Of a stretch of 64,000 nucleotides of DNA, positions 44,480 to 54,289 are shown one piece after another. Position numbers and translations under genes: made by a program. The notes under the pieces are model-generated. The model did not search any database. It worked only from the letters and a program-made list of their open reading frames with translations, and had not been told where the DNA came from. The DNA comes from Nephrocerus scutellatus (Eukaryota; Arthropoda; Insecta; Diptera; Pipunculidae). Where the stretch lies: positions 34,335,462-34,399,461 of the forward strand of contig OX352763.1 of assembly GCA_947095585.1 (NCBI GenBank). The letters run 5' to 3'. How positions within the stretch are numbered: position 1 is the first letter of the stretch; every line of letters starts with the position of its first letter.

Positions 44480-46000
44480 AGTTCATTGATTTAAAAAACT
44501 CCTCCAGATTTGAGTCAACGCGGCTGCCCTTTGCAACGAATAAACCAGAAACAACTACGGTCAAGCGATAGGACTCGCCCTAAATGCTGGGTGAGTAAGT
44601 CCTAGGGGTAAGATCTCGCACGTAGAAGAAAACTGGACACGCTTTAAGAATACTGTCATTAGTTCTGCTGACTCCATCTTAGGCAGTGGTTGTAGAGGTC
44701 GGAATGAATGGTTTGATGACGAATGTAAGCTAGCGACTGAACGTAAGAATGTTACGTACCGAGCAATGTAACAATCTCATAGAGCGCGGGCACGCGAAGA
44801 AGAATATAAAGAGCTCAGAAATAATGAAAAAACAGTTCACCGGCAAAAGAAAGCAGCCCGGCAGAAGAATCTCGTCCATGAACTAGAACAATACAGACAT
44901 CGAGCACCGCACCAGGCGCGGAAGTCTACCAAGGAGTCAGCGGTATTAAGCAATGTACACCGCGTTGCACATACTGCAAAGACGAAGAGGGTAATATGAT
45001 CGGCGATCTTAAAGGCATCTTAGAGCGATGGGAAGAACACTTTCATGAGTTGCTTGTTGGCCAGTTAACTGAGGAATTTGGAGGTTCCACCAATGACCGA
45101 AGACCACACTATGCTGCCGCCACCAAGCATAGACGAAGTTAGTATAGTGATAAATCGGCTTAAAAATAATCAGTCCCCCGTATCAGGTGGTGTCCCAGCG
45201 GAGATGATTAAATCAGAAGGTCCCGCAATACACCAAGCATTAGTATGGGAGGAAGAAGCGATTCCAGAATACTGGCGAAGAGGCATCCTGCACCCCATAC
45301 ATGGAGACAGTGATCTCGGGCCTTTGACGTAACGGCGAGAGGAACAATCCTCTATAAGTTCATTCAGATACCAGATACTGGCTTACGCAGACGGCATTGA
45401 CACCGTTGGTAGAAACCAAAGAGCTGTACAGGAAGCTCTCATCATCGAGCGGGCGGCACGAAATCTGGGGCTGTACATGAATGAGAGTAAAACAAAGTAC
45501 ATGGTGGCCACGTCTGCGCGTAGAAGATCCAACATTGGTCCCTTAATTAAAATAGTGGAGCGCGAATTTGACTATATCTCGGGTCAACTGTACCAGCCGA
45601 TAACAGCATCGAACCAGAAATACGCACACGGTTGCTCAAAGCCAACAAAGCCTAGCTGCTTTTATAATAGACAATGGTCATAGCAGTGCTAACATATGGA
45701 TCAGAGACTTGGTCTACGAGCGTTACCGCGATGTCGATATCGTGAAGAGAACTAAGCTCGGTAGGCTCCGTTGGCAGGACACCTAGCTCACATAAGCGGA
45801 CAGGATCCTGCTCGGAAAGTCCTTTGGGGTAGGATTTATGGAACACCACAGCGAGGCCGGCCAAGCCTACGTTGGATGGAGAGCGTAGATCACGACGCTC
45901 AGAGTTTAGGGATGCAAAACTGGACGATATAGGCTCGAAAGCGGGACCGGTGGAGGTGGATTTTTTTTACCCCGGTTGTACAGCCAAATATAATGATAAC
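44480..46000 (+). mobile_element. RTE-like LINE (family 1), internally deleted copy
   Basis: It starts in the linker after the endonuclease (TRNNYGQAIGLALNAG, WTRFKNTVISSADSILGSG, NEWFDDECKLATERKNVTYR). The RT fingers follow (PPSIDEVSIVINRLKNNQSP, GGVPAEMIKSEGPAIHQAL), then a jump to the YADD region (ILAYADGIDTVGR, with YADG replacing YADD) and ESKTKYMVATSARRRSNIGP. The C-terminal block (YERYRDVDIVKRTKLGRLRW) leads to the 3' end GGTTGTACAGCCAAATATAA with a short ATGATAA tail. Several stops and the altered catalytic core make it dead. Confidence 0.75.
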
Positions 46001-46227
46001 AACGTCCTTCGCAATATTAAGGCAATAAAGCGACAACAAAGTGAATAGCGACTTCACTGGGAACGAGTATAATGGACCGACGGTCTGAGTGCTCTGGTTT
46101 TGTTCTTTTCGAACTGTCACACCACATATACAAATACAAAAATTAAATTTGGCAACATTTTCCAATGGATTGCTGTCATTCGTATATTTTGAAATTAGCT
46201 TGAAAATAAAAGCCAAAAGTAAAAAAA

Positions 46228-46690
46228 TCAACAAAGTCGGGTACTTTTTTATAAGATTTGTGTGGGTGCCCCACGACCCCGGGGTCCGATCACTTCCAAA
46301 TATTTACAAAAAGTGTTGTCCATTGGAGATAAACATGTGTATAATATTTGAAGAAAATCAGGTACTTCTTTTTATAAAATTTGTATGGGTGCCCCCTGAT
46401 CCCGCGACCCGATCACTTTCAAATTTTCACAGAAAGTGTTTTCTATTGGAGACAAACATGTGTATAATATTTGAAGAAGATCGGGTACTTTTTGTAAAAC
46501 TTTTGTATTTGAGCCCTCCCCCCCGACCACGCGGCCCGAGGGGCCCAAATTTTAATAGAAAGTGTTGTCATGGGAGATACACATGTGCGCAAAGTTTCAA
46601 TATAATCGGGATTTAGTAAGTGGGTTAAAAATTGATCACAAGATTTGGTGAGCCAGCCAGCCAGCCACGGGCACGCGAAGTTAAAAAGTT
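46228..46690 (-). repeat. Dispersed repeat H, copy 6
   Basis: Four units of about 110 bp recur with TTTTATAAaATTTGTaTGGGTG, CCCCGACCCCGGGGTCCGAT, AAAGTGTTGTCcATTGGAGA and AAACATGTGTATAATATTTG. It ends with the head block in reverse (GGGTTAAAAATTGATCACAA and GCCAGCCAGCCAGCCACGGG). A plus-strand frame of 175 codons crosses it but has only repeat-derived content. Confidence 0.65.
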
Positions 46691-47264
46691 TTGCATTGAG
46701 CGAGCGCTTAATGCCGAGCACATGCATTATTTTTCCACAATTATTAAGTCGAATATTTGTAATTATTGACAACACCCATGACTTATTTACACTGTTATTA
46801 CTTTTAACATTAGTCTTACCTGGCTGTGTTTGCGCTTTAGAGTAATTGTAAAAACGAAAAGTCGCGTTCCTTTTATAATCTACTAGCAGCTACTTTGTGG
46901 GACTATGAAAGGCATAACGGACGAGAGCAACTATCAAATTTATTTTATCATCTATTCACAACTACTATGTAGAACTTGAGAAGGCACAATAAAATACAGA
47001 AATTATATAACACTGTCTTCCATTAAACGTTTTCGGGTATTATTAAGTACTTGTTTGTATATGCAACATTTAGATTTTAAAAGAAGATATAACTACAGAT
47101 GAACAGCAGCAAGTGCAGTTGAGTGTAATTTGCAACAAGTTATTTACAAAAACAGAAACTAATTGAACTTAATTTACGCATAATTACGAATTTCGGGAAT
47201 AGGACCAAAAAATATTTAATATTAAAACTTGAGTCGTACACGTAATCACTCAATCCCCTATTGC
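46691..47264. other. Intergenic sequence 3' of the MARVEL gene
   Basis: AT-rich sequence with no coding signal. The 3' UTR of the minus-strand MARVEL gene should begin at 47264 and run leftward. Confidence 0.4.
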
Positions 47265-47942
47265 CTATCTGTAACCTCTGTAGTGTTTAAACGCCAAAAA
47301 TGCATCGAATGCATGAAGGATTCCAGCAGCATAGCCAATGTACTGGTGGGAGGAAAAATTTAAAGTAATTTACTAACAACAATAAATAGTAACTTCACTC
47401 CACTTACATATGCCGCTGTCATTGCAGGATATGCCCAAAATCCGGGTTTGATCAAAAACTGCGGATGCAACCAAACTACACAAGCAAATCCCATATAACT
47501 GGCCGAGCTGAAGTACATGCTGCAAGCGACTGCATTGAAGAGAGTTTCCTGTTGAGGAAAAAAAAGACTCCTTATTTTACGTACAGATACATATTTCACA
47601 GTGAACACATAGGTACAAACGCACAAACAAGGATTGTCGTATTAAACTAAACGATTTCTCCGAAAAACAATAACAAATCAATAGTATGGCAGTTGTTGTG
47701 AAGCAATAGGCAGTCGTTGTAAGAAAACTCGTCAAAGCTTGACCAATACTATCTGCCGATGGAAGACCATAACGTATCAAGAGGGTCTCACACAACGAGG
47801 CTATCAACAACTGGAGTATCTTGAGCAATCCCGCTCGTGAGGTTAAAAATCCGAAGTTAATGCACGTGCAAATGCGACAACAGCAAATATTGATACCGCC
47901 TTGACCGTTTTGGCTGATCCCACGAACTCCGAAGGACGACAT
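47265..47942 (-). CDS. sing: MARVEL-domain tetraspan membrane protein, probably singles bar
   Basis: Three minus-strand exons join in frame: 47942-47625 (donor GTGCGT), 47548-47408 (acceptor CAACAG, donor GTAAGT) and 47342-47265 (acceptor CCACCAG), giving 178 residues. Four hydrophobic segments lie at roughly 37-57, 68-95, 107-133 and 144-170, the MARVEL layout, with short hydrophilic tails. A cysteine cluster (CCCRICTC, residues 20-27) just before the first membrane span is a likely palmitoylation site. MARVEL proteins act in membrane apposition and vesicle fusion; in Drosophila singles bar is needed for myoblast fusion. The name is my recognition from overall layout and sequence flavour, not from a search, and another insect MARVEL protein is possible. 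The start ATG lies in an exon that probably begins at an acceptor near 47957 or further upstream, so a 5' UTR exon is expected. Confidence 0.75.
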
Positions 47943-48110
47943 TACTGTGATTTTCTAAATAAATAAATAGAACGAACGAAGACGTCTTCTAATGCTATCG
48001 AAATCGGAGTTAAACAAAGACTGCGTTCTCGCTCGATTAATGGACTCCAAGGAAGAAGAAATGCTACAATTGCATCGCACAACCATGTAAACTGAAACTA
48101 AAAATAGATA
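47943..48110 (-). other. Putative 5' UTR exon region of the MARVEL gene
   Basis: Minus-strand acceptor-like sequences occur at TTTTTAGTTTCAG (exon start about 48095) and TATTTATTTAG (about 47957), with a strong donor GTATGT near 48140. Joining the short frame MNCAWVV at 48.15 kb through that donor to FTWLCDAIVAFLLPWSPLIE at 48.09 kb gives an open hydrophobic frame that overlaps the MARVEL start in a different frame. This could be a uORF or coincidence. Confidence 0.3.
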
Positions 48111-48586
48111 TTTACTTTCCAAATGTAGGTAAGGTACATACAACGACCCATGCACAATTCATTCCAACTACCAATGTTCTATGTTTTGATCTTCGCTTTG
48201 TTGTCTGCGGCAAACAATTTAAAAATAGTTTTACGGAAGGAGTCACAAGAGGGTTTGTTTTGTTTTTAATGTATGCTGCTTCTGGATGATCGCTTTCTTT
48301 TGTGTTATTATAAGATGATGTGTTAATTTTTTGCAGATGCCCGGTGGTGTAGGTTAAAAAAAACCACAGTAATATCAAGCGATTCAAGTGTACTCGCTGG
48401 AGTACACTTATCTCATGTGAGAATACGTTTCTATTGTTGATCAGGTTATAGATACAGAAGCAGAAGCATTTAAATAAATAGATTTTAGTTCATGATCCTA
48501 GAGTCGGATTTTGGGTTTCGCTGACTGTAGGCTGCGGCCATTTTGCGTCCCCTCCATCAATAAGCATTAAATTTTATCTAATGACT

Positions 48587-48932
48587 CTTTCGATTAGCTA
48601 AAACCATATCCGAAACTTTACCTATGGGTAAGCTACCAAACTGACAAGGTTGTCATGATTTTCGTGGTTAATGCTTTCCAAAGAACGACAAACCGAAACC
48701 AAATTTGACAAGAACGCCAAACTGAGAAATTAGTCTGCTTTACAAAACTGCGTTACAAAACTTTGCAAATAGAACGCCAAACCAAAACCACGAAAGAGAA
48801 ATTTTAACTAATATCCTGCAAATAAAACGCAAAATCAAATCGTACCACGGGTACAGTTTGCAAACAGGACGCTAAACCAAAACCACAACAGAGACATATT
48901 TTAACTATACCCTGCAAATCGAAAGAGCTATT
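48587..48932. mobile_element. MITE with CTCTTTCGATT terminal repeats
   Basis: The left end is CTCTTTCGATTAGCTAAAAC and the right end TATACCCTGCAAATCGAAAG followed by AGC, so the termini are inverse over about 12-15 bp. The interior contains repeated AAACCAAAACCAC and CTTTGCAAATA.AACGC motifs and no transposase. The same family forms the right part of the 16.8-17.26 kb element, and a degraded copy lies at 62.30-62.44 kb. Confidence 0.65.
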
Positions 48933-48984
48933 AGCCATAACTTTGTTCTCCTCTTCTTCTATTTGCTTCTTAAATGGGTCTTAG

Positions 48985-49370
48985 AGCGTTTAGAATAGCA
49001 ATTTTACGATGGCCAGCTAACTGTGGATGTGGATGCTCCACCAAGGGCCGAGAACCACACATAGACGAAGTAAAAATAATAATAATATTTTGGCACTATA
49101 GACCATGTGCGTGTTATATTTTTGCACACAAATGGAAGGGCCATACAATTTACTGCCGTATCCAAAAGGCGAGTTGAGAAGCTTTTCGAGATAATTTATT
49201 ACTCTCGGACGTTTGTCAGAGATTCGCGTTGTTGTTTCTGGGATTCGAACCACCAACATCTTCAGAAGTTCAACGCTCTAACCACTAGAGCCACGGCGCC
49301 CATATAGACGAAGTAAGCAGAGCGATAAATCAGCATTCATAAGCCATGGGATCAAGTGGCATTTTTTTAT
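48985..49370 (+). mobile_element. RTE-like family 1 fragment, split by a SINE
   Basis: Up to 49073 it matches GGCCAGCTAACTG..GAGG...CCACC and ACCACAC..ATAGACGAAGTAA of the family (compare 39.02-39.10 kb). From 49304 it resumes with ATAGACGAAGTAAGCAGAGC and GATAAATC. The 13-bp ATAGACGAAGTAA is present on both sides of the SINE. Confidence 0.7.
49074..49303 (-). mobile_element. tRNA-derived SINE with 13-bp target-site duplication
   Basis: On the minus strand the head at 49302 reads GGGCGCCGTGGCTCTAGTGG, with an A box (TGGCTCTAGTGGTTAGAGC) and about 30 bases later a B box (GGTTCGAATCCCAGAAAC). The body includes GACAAACGTCCGAGAGTAAT, AAGCTTCTCAACTC and CCATTTGTGTGCAAAAATAT. The element ends in an ATT-repeat tail (49074-49090 on the plus strand as AATAATAATAATATTTT-like sequence). 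ATAGACGAAGTAA flanks it at 49061-49073 and 49304-49316. No ORF is present. Pol III transcription and LINE-supplied retrotransposition are inferred from this structure. Confidence 0.85.
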
Positions 49371-49454
49371 CCTCCATGGTGGAGCCAAGACCTAAGTAAT
49401 CTCAAAAGAGTATGACTAGGTCAATCTTTAATATTTGCTATACCAATAATCTTG

Positions 49455-49790
49455 GCAGCCTTACAAAGACTGCCTAAGAAGGTGCAAGAAGGCCATCAAA
49501 GAAGCCCAGCGACGCTCTTGGATGGACTTCTGCAAATCAATTGAAACCACCACGGACTCTGCTAGAATTGCAAGATCCTGTCCAAAGAGAGCACCTGTCC
49601 GACTTTCATCAATAAAGCAGACGGTCATAGACGGCATATATGGAAAATCACTGGATCTTCTAACCAATACTTTCCTACCAGCAGTTATCAATGTGCAGAT
49701 AATTTGGAGAAGATGCATGCTGAGCATCCAGTCCCTCATGGTGTAGTGGATAATATCATAACCAGGGAAAAGGTTTACTAGGCTCTAAGA
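49455..49790 (+). mobile_element. LOA-like LINE linker fragment
   Basis: The plus strand reads KDCLRRCKKAIKEAQRRSWM, DFCKSIETTTDSARIARSCP and FLPAVINVQIIWRRC in one frame. KKAIxEAxRxSWxxFCxxIE is the segment between endonuclease and RT in LOA/R1-type ORF2. It is not joined to further RT motifs. Confidence 0.6.
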
Positions 49791-50290
49791 ACTTTTTCGG
49801 CCTTCAATCAAACTTTGGTTCTCTACTTCTGTTACTTCAGATACAGCTTCTAATTAAGTAATTCAGTCCTATCGAACACTGCTGACATTTCAACTTTGTC
49901 AAATAAATTGATACATTGATACACTTATATACTTATGTACGTTTGTAATATGTTTTAATATTTGTGTTTTTATAGAGTCTGTGCAAGAACAATTACCTGA
50001 GAACAATTGTGCGAGAATAATTGTGCGAGAACAATTAGCCGGACACCGCCATTATACATTAAAACAATAGACAAGTTGCTTTCAGAGAAAAAAACATCTG
50101 ATTTTTGACAGTTAAATTATATTTTCGAATACGCAGCCATAAAAACATGTTAGCTAATAAAAATACATTAATTATTTAAAACGACATTGTGCGTAGTAGT
50201 TTGCTTTGATCTGAAAAAAATTGCAAACTTGCGTTGAATTTATTTTTTTTTTGCGATTTTACACGAAAGCGACCTAATGAAAACGTTTTA
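49791..50290. other. AT-rich intergenic stretch
   Basis: A short inverted GAGAACAATT-type repeat occurs at 49985-50040 (GAACAATTaCCTGAGAACAA, TGTGCGAGAACAATTAG). No coding signal. Confidence 0.35.
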
Positions 50291-50296
50291 ATAATT

Positions 50297-50619
50297 TTGT
50301 TCAATAAGAAAAAAGGCAGAACAGAACAACACAAATTTGTAAATAATGTAAGATCAAGTTAGAACAGAAAATTACAGCCATATGTCAATTGATAAAATGT
50401 CAAGTGATACAAGTTTCAGAAAGCATGCAATTTACAATTACAGCTGTTTTTGACATTTCTCACAAATCTGTTCTACCTCAAGAGTAGGTGCAAAAAAGCT
50501 TTCCAGAGTAGAGTCATTGAACACAAAGTAGAACAGTCTCAGACAGTAGTTTTTCTCATTGAACACGAAAACCTGAAATTTTTCTGCTCTGAACTGTTCG
50601 GAACAGCTTCATTGAACAA
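50297..50619 (+). mobile_element. MITE K, copy 1 (323 bp)
   Basis: It starts TTGTTCAATAAG and ends CTTCATTGAACAA; the inverse match extends outward to AATTTTGTTCAAT / ATTGAACAAAATT. It contains CAGAACAGAACA, AGATCAAGTTAGAACAGAAAA, TTACAGCCATATG, ACAAATCTGTTCTACCT, CATTGAACACAAAGTAGAAC and TCATTGAACACGAAAACCTG segments, all of which recur in reverse order and orientation at 61.2-61.7 kb. No transposase is present. Confidence 0.75.
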
Positions 50620-50668
50620 AATTAATAACACGCCGATTGTTTCGAAAATGGTTTGTGCAATTGGAAAT

Positions 50669-51231
50669 GACCCGATTTTATGAACAACGATAGATTTTTT
50701 TTCGTCGATTCTATGAACGACGATAGATTATAAAAATTCGTAAATTATTACAAGTTTTATTGCAGTTATACCGCAGTTTTTTGTACGAGTGGTAACAGTT
50801 TTTTTACGTTTACACTTATATAATATAGTTTATACTAACATTTTATGTTGTGTGTATGATTAAAAATTTCGATATCACTATATTTTATATTTTTTAACTA
50901 TTTTGTACTTACTCATACTCATTTTTCTTTTTTTTTATTCCATTTTCAATTAATTTAAATTAATTTAAATTATTAAATTATGATTAATTGATCTCTTCTC
51001 AATTCTAAATTCTCACTAATAAATATAATGTTTAAATTTTAAAACGTGAAAATTTACAATAACAACAACACCTTTTTTTACCCTCTGATTTACCCACAAA
51101 AATCAGCAGATAAAACAGGGAGTAGAAAAAAATCCTCGGTTTAATTTTCTCATTTATCGTCGTTCATAAAATGCAAACGACGATTAATCCGAGGATTAAT
51201 CATTTACTCGCGTACATAAAATCGGGCCTAA
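50669..51231. mobile_element. MITE with CCCGATTTTATG terminal repeats (about 563 bp)
   Basis: The left end ACCCGATTTTATGAACAACG and the right end GTACATAAAATCGGGCCT are inverse over about 12-15 bp. Internally, ACGACGATAGATT on the left and AACGACGATTAATCC near 51.18 kb extend a weaker inverse relation. Most of the interior is AT-rich and non-coding. It lies just upstream of DAPIT, so it may overlap the promoter. Confidence 0.6.
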
Positions 51232-51453
51232 ATGGAACGTATTGCATTTGGCACAAAAATAACTCATTGACATAGCTGTCACAAACAAGCTAACCAAAAA
51301 TATTTTTCGTGACAACTGTCAACGACTACAGCAGTTCTACTTCGATTTTCTATAATATACCAAAACTATAATTTCCATCAAGTAAGTTATTAAATTGTTT
51401 TAAAAATTGTTTCAAGCAATAAAATCAAATAATTTTTCCGTAACACAATAGAA

Positions 51454-51757
51454 ATGGCTGGTGATTCTGGCGTTGATGAATCTAAATTGACTGGAATGTC
51501 AAAGATCTTCAATGGATCAACAATGCGGGGCCGAGCAAATGTAAGCTCCCACTAATACAGAATTTTTGCTTATTATGTAATACATTTTTTCTAAAAACTT
51601 ATCCACGTACAGGTTGCCAAAGCAACGTATGGTGTCGTTGGACTTATCATCCTGTACAACGTACTGAAGCCCAGCAAAAAGTAAAATTTTTAAATTATGT
51701 AGGGCATATTTTTCCAATTGAAAAAGTTGTAATTTTAGAGATAAGAAGAAAGAATAA
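51454..51757 (+). CDS. ATP synthase membrane subunit DAPIT (USMG5/ATP5MK)
   Basis: Three plus-strand exons join in frame: 51454-51540 (donor GTAAGC), 51613-51680 (acceptor CGTACAG, donor GTAAAA) and 51739-51757 (acceptor TTTTAG), giving 57 residues. The protein starts MAGDSGVDESKLTGMSKIFN, has a GRANVAKATYG turn into one membrane span (about residues 34-49, VGLIILYNVL) and ends in a lysine-rich tail (KPSKKDKKKE). This is the length and layout of DAPIT, a small inner-membrane subunit of mitochondrial ATP synthase that helps link dimers. The ATG is preceded by ATAGAA and lies 31 bp after an acceptor-like region, so a 5' UTR exon is possible. A CTGAATAAATTAG polyadenylation signal follows at about 51769. 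It is tail-to-tail with the kinase gene, 500 bp apart. Confidence 0.9.
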
Positions 51758-52255
51758 TCCGAAGGCATAACTGAATAAATTAGTTGCTGTATTGGACCAA
51801 TGTTTTTTCCATATCTCCTCAAATTGTATTAAAATGAAAAAATAATTGAAGCCTTATTGATTTACGGCAAAATTGTATGTTCTCGGTCGGCTCTTCTTTA
51901 CAGCGATATTTTTGTATTAAAAAGGAATATTTATTTAGACAAGCTTATGATTTACAAATCATTTGCACTTTTCCTTGTAGAACGATGAAATTGTCTGTCG
52001 TAGGTACCTTCAACATACTCCGTTTTTCATCTGAAGCTTATGCTTAGACGATGATGAATAGATTACAACTCTGGCTTTTCAAATAAACAGATTTATTTTT
52101 AAAACTGATAAAAATAAACTAAATTAATACGTAAAATGAAGTATGATTATTTATCAAACGAAACACAACATTTATATCGTTAATATATCTTTCTGCCATG
52201 AAAAAGAGGGAAAAATAATTTATGGGGAAGCAATTGCAACTTCATGTACTCGAGG

Positions 52256-53404
52256 TCAGTTAATTCCCACAAACGACTTCCATATATCTTTTGCCATAGG
52301 TCGATCTTCAGCCTCTTCATTAGTGCAGCAATAGAATAGTTCAACAATTGGATTGTATTCTGCACTTAATTCAAATGCCTGTGGTAATGGTGGTCGTGTT
52401 CCCAAACCATTACCGACTAAATTAGGACTTTCCATTTCCAAAGAGGCTGATACATTCATAGATTCACTGTCTTCCGATACATTTATTATATCACTTTCGT
52501 CATACTCCTCATCGGAATCTAAATTTAATGTGTGAGGCGGAATAAGAGCTATTGTTTCATATATAACGAGTCCAAAACTGAAGATGTCAGCTTTGCAGTC
52601 AATTATATCTTCATTGTCAATCACTTCGGGAGCGGACCAGATGCTGGTTCCTAGGAATAGAAATTGGGAACAAATAATGTAAGATATTATACTTTAAACT
52701 GGATTTGCGAAATATTACCAACATATTTTGCTGTGGGGTTTTCTTTGAAGTTAATTATGCCGTTATGGTCTAATTGTATACTGACGCCAAAATCGCAAAG
52801 TTTACAAATTTCAAAATCACCCTTGATAAGGACATTGTAAGACTTTAAATCGCCGTGCAGCAATTTCGCTTCGTTGTGCAGATATTCTAAGGCCTTTGAA
52901 ATGTCAACAATCATCTTGATTGTCTGGTCGGCGGGTAATGGACCCTTTTCATATTCGCGCCGATCTTCAAGTATTGTTCCCAGTGAAGTTTTACAACATT
53001 CCAGGGCAAGCGAATCAACTCCATCCTCAGTCTTCGCAACGCCACGGTAACCAACGATGTTTGGATGGGAGAGCTTTCTGCAAAACTTTTTATGCTCTAG
53101 GTAATTGTTTCTAATACTAATAACTACTAACTAACCTTAGAGTTTCAGCTTCTTCTTGTATGCGGGCATTGAACACCTTTTGTCCTGCAGCTCTAGCTTT
53201 TTGAGAAATACGTTTGACCGCCCACGGAGAACGCGTCTGGCCACATCTTGGCGATCGTTCCAATTGATAGACATTCACTCCCGTTCCATAACCAAGATTC
53301 TTCATAAAAGGTGAAGGCGGTATTTTTAGTGGTGTGCTCAGGCGTGCTATATTTTCCATATAAGAAGCACGGAAGACTTTACGAGGTGTTTCGGTTGATT
53401 CCAT
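52256..53404 (-). CDS. PBK/TOPK-type dual-specificity protein kinase
   Basis: Three minus-strand exons join in frame: 53404-53136 (donor GTTAGT), 53077-52719 (acceptor TTTGCAG, donor GTAATA) and 52650-52256 (acceptor TCCTAG), giving 340 residues. An in-frame ATG five codons upstream (53419) would add MNCFE; the later start is my choice. The kinase domain has the glycine loop GYGTGV (38-43), WAVK with Lys64, HGDLKSYN with Asp166, DFG at 185-187 and SAPE at 215-218. HGD in place of HRD and the phrase PPSPFMKNLGYGTGVNVY are hallmarks of the PBK/TOPK family, a MAPKK-like mitotic kinase about 320 residues long in mammals. STP and PSP sites near residues 23-32 may be CDK targets. An acidic Ser/Glu-rich insert (about 253-283) precedes the last helices and is longer than in mammals. 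Probably active, since all catalytic residues are present. Confidence 0.9.
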
Positions 53405-53419
53405 TTCAAAGCAATTCAA

Positions 53420-54005
53420 GTTTATGAATTCTCAAGTCCCAGAGATAAATTCTAATATAGACGCTACGACGATACGAGTACAAGAAGATAGTTTATGAAT
53501 TTATTTTATAATATATTTGATCCGTTATTTACAAAAATGTTTCGAAATCGAGTTCGAAACTGTATTTAAGTTGCATCAGTTATGACAGTCAAGTAATAAA
53601 TTAAAGCGTGATTCACATTGCCCTTGTCGTTAGTAATTGCTATGTTGCTTTCAACAAATTCAGTTAGATATTTTTTGTGGTTAACGACTGATCAAAGCAA
53701 CAACAAAAACTAACCAAATTTTAGTTTCATGTGTTTGCCAACTTATCCATATATAATTTTTAAAAGTCGACTCTGGTGGTGGGAATTATAACTAAAAATT
53801 TGGTTAAATATTTCTTAACCAAAAATTTTTTTTTGGTTAACGCTAAACCATTTTCTGGTCTATCTAATGTGTTGGTTGTTGTAATTTTTATTTTTTTATT
53901 GAAAGCAATATAGCATATATTGCTTGGCAAAGCCAGCTTGGCTTACAACAACAATCGCATAAGCATAAACCCGAAAGTAAATCCAAAAGAATTTTAGGAT
54001 TAAGA
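53420..54005. other. Intergenic sequence upstream of the kinase
   Basis: It should contain the kinase 5' UTR and promoter. A short inverse pair around 53790-53850 (TTAACCAAAAATTTTT and its complement TTTTTTTGGTTAACG) could be a small foldback. No coding signal. Confidence 0.35.
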
Positions 54006-54059
54006 AACTAAAGCCATTTTATAGTTATGGTGCTTTATGGAAAGAATAGAAGGAACAGA

Positions 54060-54250
54060 ATATCAAATTCTTCAATACGTTGCGCTCAATATTTAGATAG
54101 GCGTTTTTGTAAATTATGGGCATACTGTAAAATACAGTGCGCTCAATTAATTAATATTTAGATATGAATTTGTTCCTTTTAAAAGGCGTTTTTGTAAATT
54201 ATGCCCACACTGTAAAATACAGTGCGCTCTATTAATTTATAGTGGTATTT
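54060..54250. repeat. Tandem duplication, about 95-bp unit
   Basis: GGCGTTTTTGTAAATTATGg, CATACTGTAAAATACAGTGC and GCTCaATTAAT recur at about 54102-54155 and 54185-54238. A partial earlier piece (GCGCTCAATATTTAGATA) is at 54085. The core TGTAAAATACA is itself close to palindromic. Confidence 0.6.
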
Positions 54251-54289
54251 CATATAATTAAGTTTACCATACAAAAACAGTTTTTTGGC

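Noticed and set aside
46089..46616. 175-codon plus-strand frame
   Set aside because: It runs through four units of repeat H; its protein is a repeat of the unit (FEENQVLLFIKFVW-type) and not a gene.
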